NCBI GenBank assembly: GCA_045579745.1
Contig: JAZNMQ010000078.1
Coordinates: forward strand, 1 to 50,199
Direction: 5' to 3'
From: Flemingiibacterium sp045579745
GTDB taxonomy: Bacteria > Bacillota > Clostridia > Oscillospirales > CAG-272
DNA: 50,199 nt
The notes beneath the pieces were generated by a model. It had not been told where the DNA came from. It searched no databases and saw nothing but the letters and a program-made list of their open reading frames with translations. Position numbers and translations under genes: made by a program. Positions 50,182-50,199 of the stretch are shown piece by piece; the stretch's first letter is position 1, and the number at the start of each line of letters is the position of its first letter.

Positions 50182-50199
50182 GTACTTCCTAAGCAAATT

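Noticed and set aside
1..50199. tRNA, rRNA or CRISPR arrays
   Set aside because: Scanning by eye found no TPsiC-arm-like clusters, rRNA segments or direct-repeat arrays. A tool such as tRNAscan-SE would be needed to exclude them fully.

Overview
The window looks like a chromosomal segment of a spore-forming, low-to-mid GC Firmicute of class Clostridia, most like the gut Oscillospirales/Ruminococcaceae group (my inference). The evidence is a Gram-positive PolC, the translation/lipid block in Firmicutes order (rpsB-tsf-pyrH-frr-uppS-cdsA-dxr-rseP-ispG-polC), a spoIIAA-spoIIAB-sigF sporulation operon, the short HisG plus HisZ pair, and strong AAGGAGG-type ribosome binding sites. No tRNA, rRNA or CRISPR array was seen.

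Layout. 1-1650: a 27-bp tandem repeat, a terminator and a leftward class I aminotransferase. 1860-14980: the rightward translation, isoprenoid, phospholipid and DNA polymerase block, with several strong intercistronic RNA hairpins. 15030-15978: a lipoprotein with a transglutaminase-like domain. 16063-23650: a complete-looking histidine operon, hisZGDCBHAFIE, without a histidinol-phosphatase. 23700-25690: an accessory patch with an IS200-like RAYT transposase that carries REP sequences inside its own coding region, a small membrane protein, and a leftward pair of small DNA-binding proteins. 25794-27878: ppk1, convergent with spoIIAA-spoIIAB-sigF (29433-27897), whose terminator lies inside the ppk1 coding sequence. 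29440-30490: repeat-rich DNA around a small membrane protein. 30493-31698: ackA (leftward). 31876-34297: tmcAL, purE and purN. 34347-34422: a REPIN. 34534-37590: a phosphotriesterase-family protein and a GH36 alpha-galactosidase. 37793-41608: fhs, tsaE, tsaB, rpiB and mscL. 41689-47258: purine nucleoside phosphorylase, an unrecognised 576-aa protein, an MTA/SAH-type deaminase and a SpoVB/MurJ-like flippase. 47322-48987: inorganic pyrophosphatase and a GMP synthase that lacks its glutaminase domain. 49040-50199: the edge of a probable mobile element, with an XRE repressor facing a divergent promoter.

The most striking non-gene theme is a family of short GTAG-headed palindromes (REPs). Pairs occur at 29656 and 34347, single or tandem forms at 23732 and 17-100, and two copies of one family sit inside the RAYT gene as an inverted pair. 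A second copy of the hairpin-plus-promoter element preceding the RAYT gene lies inverted at 30376-30450. Other regulatory structures of note are a Shine-Dalgarno/hairpin/start arrangement before pyrH, a run of four stem-loops before cdsA, and a terminator hairpin whose 3' arm contains the ppa ribosome binding site.
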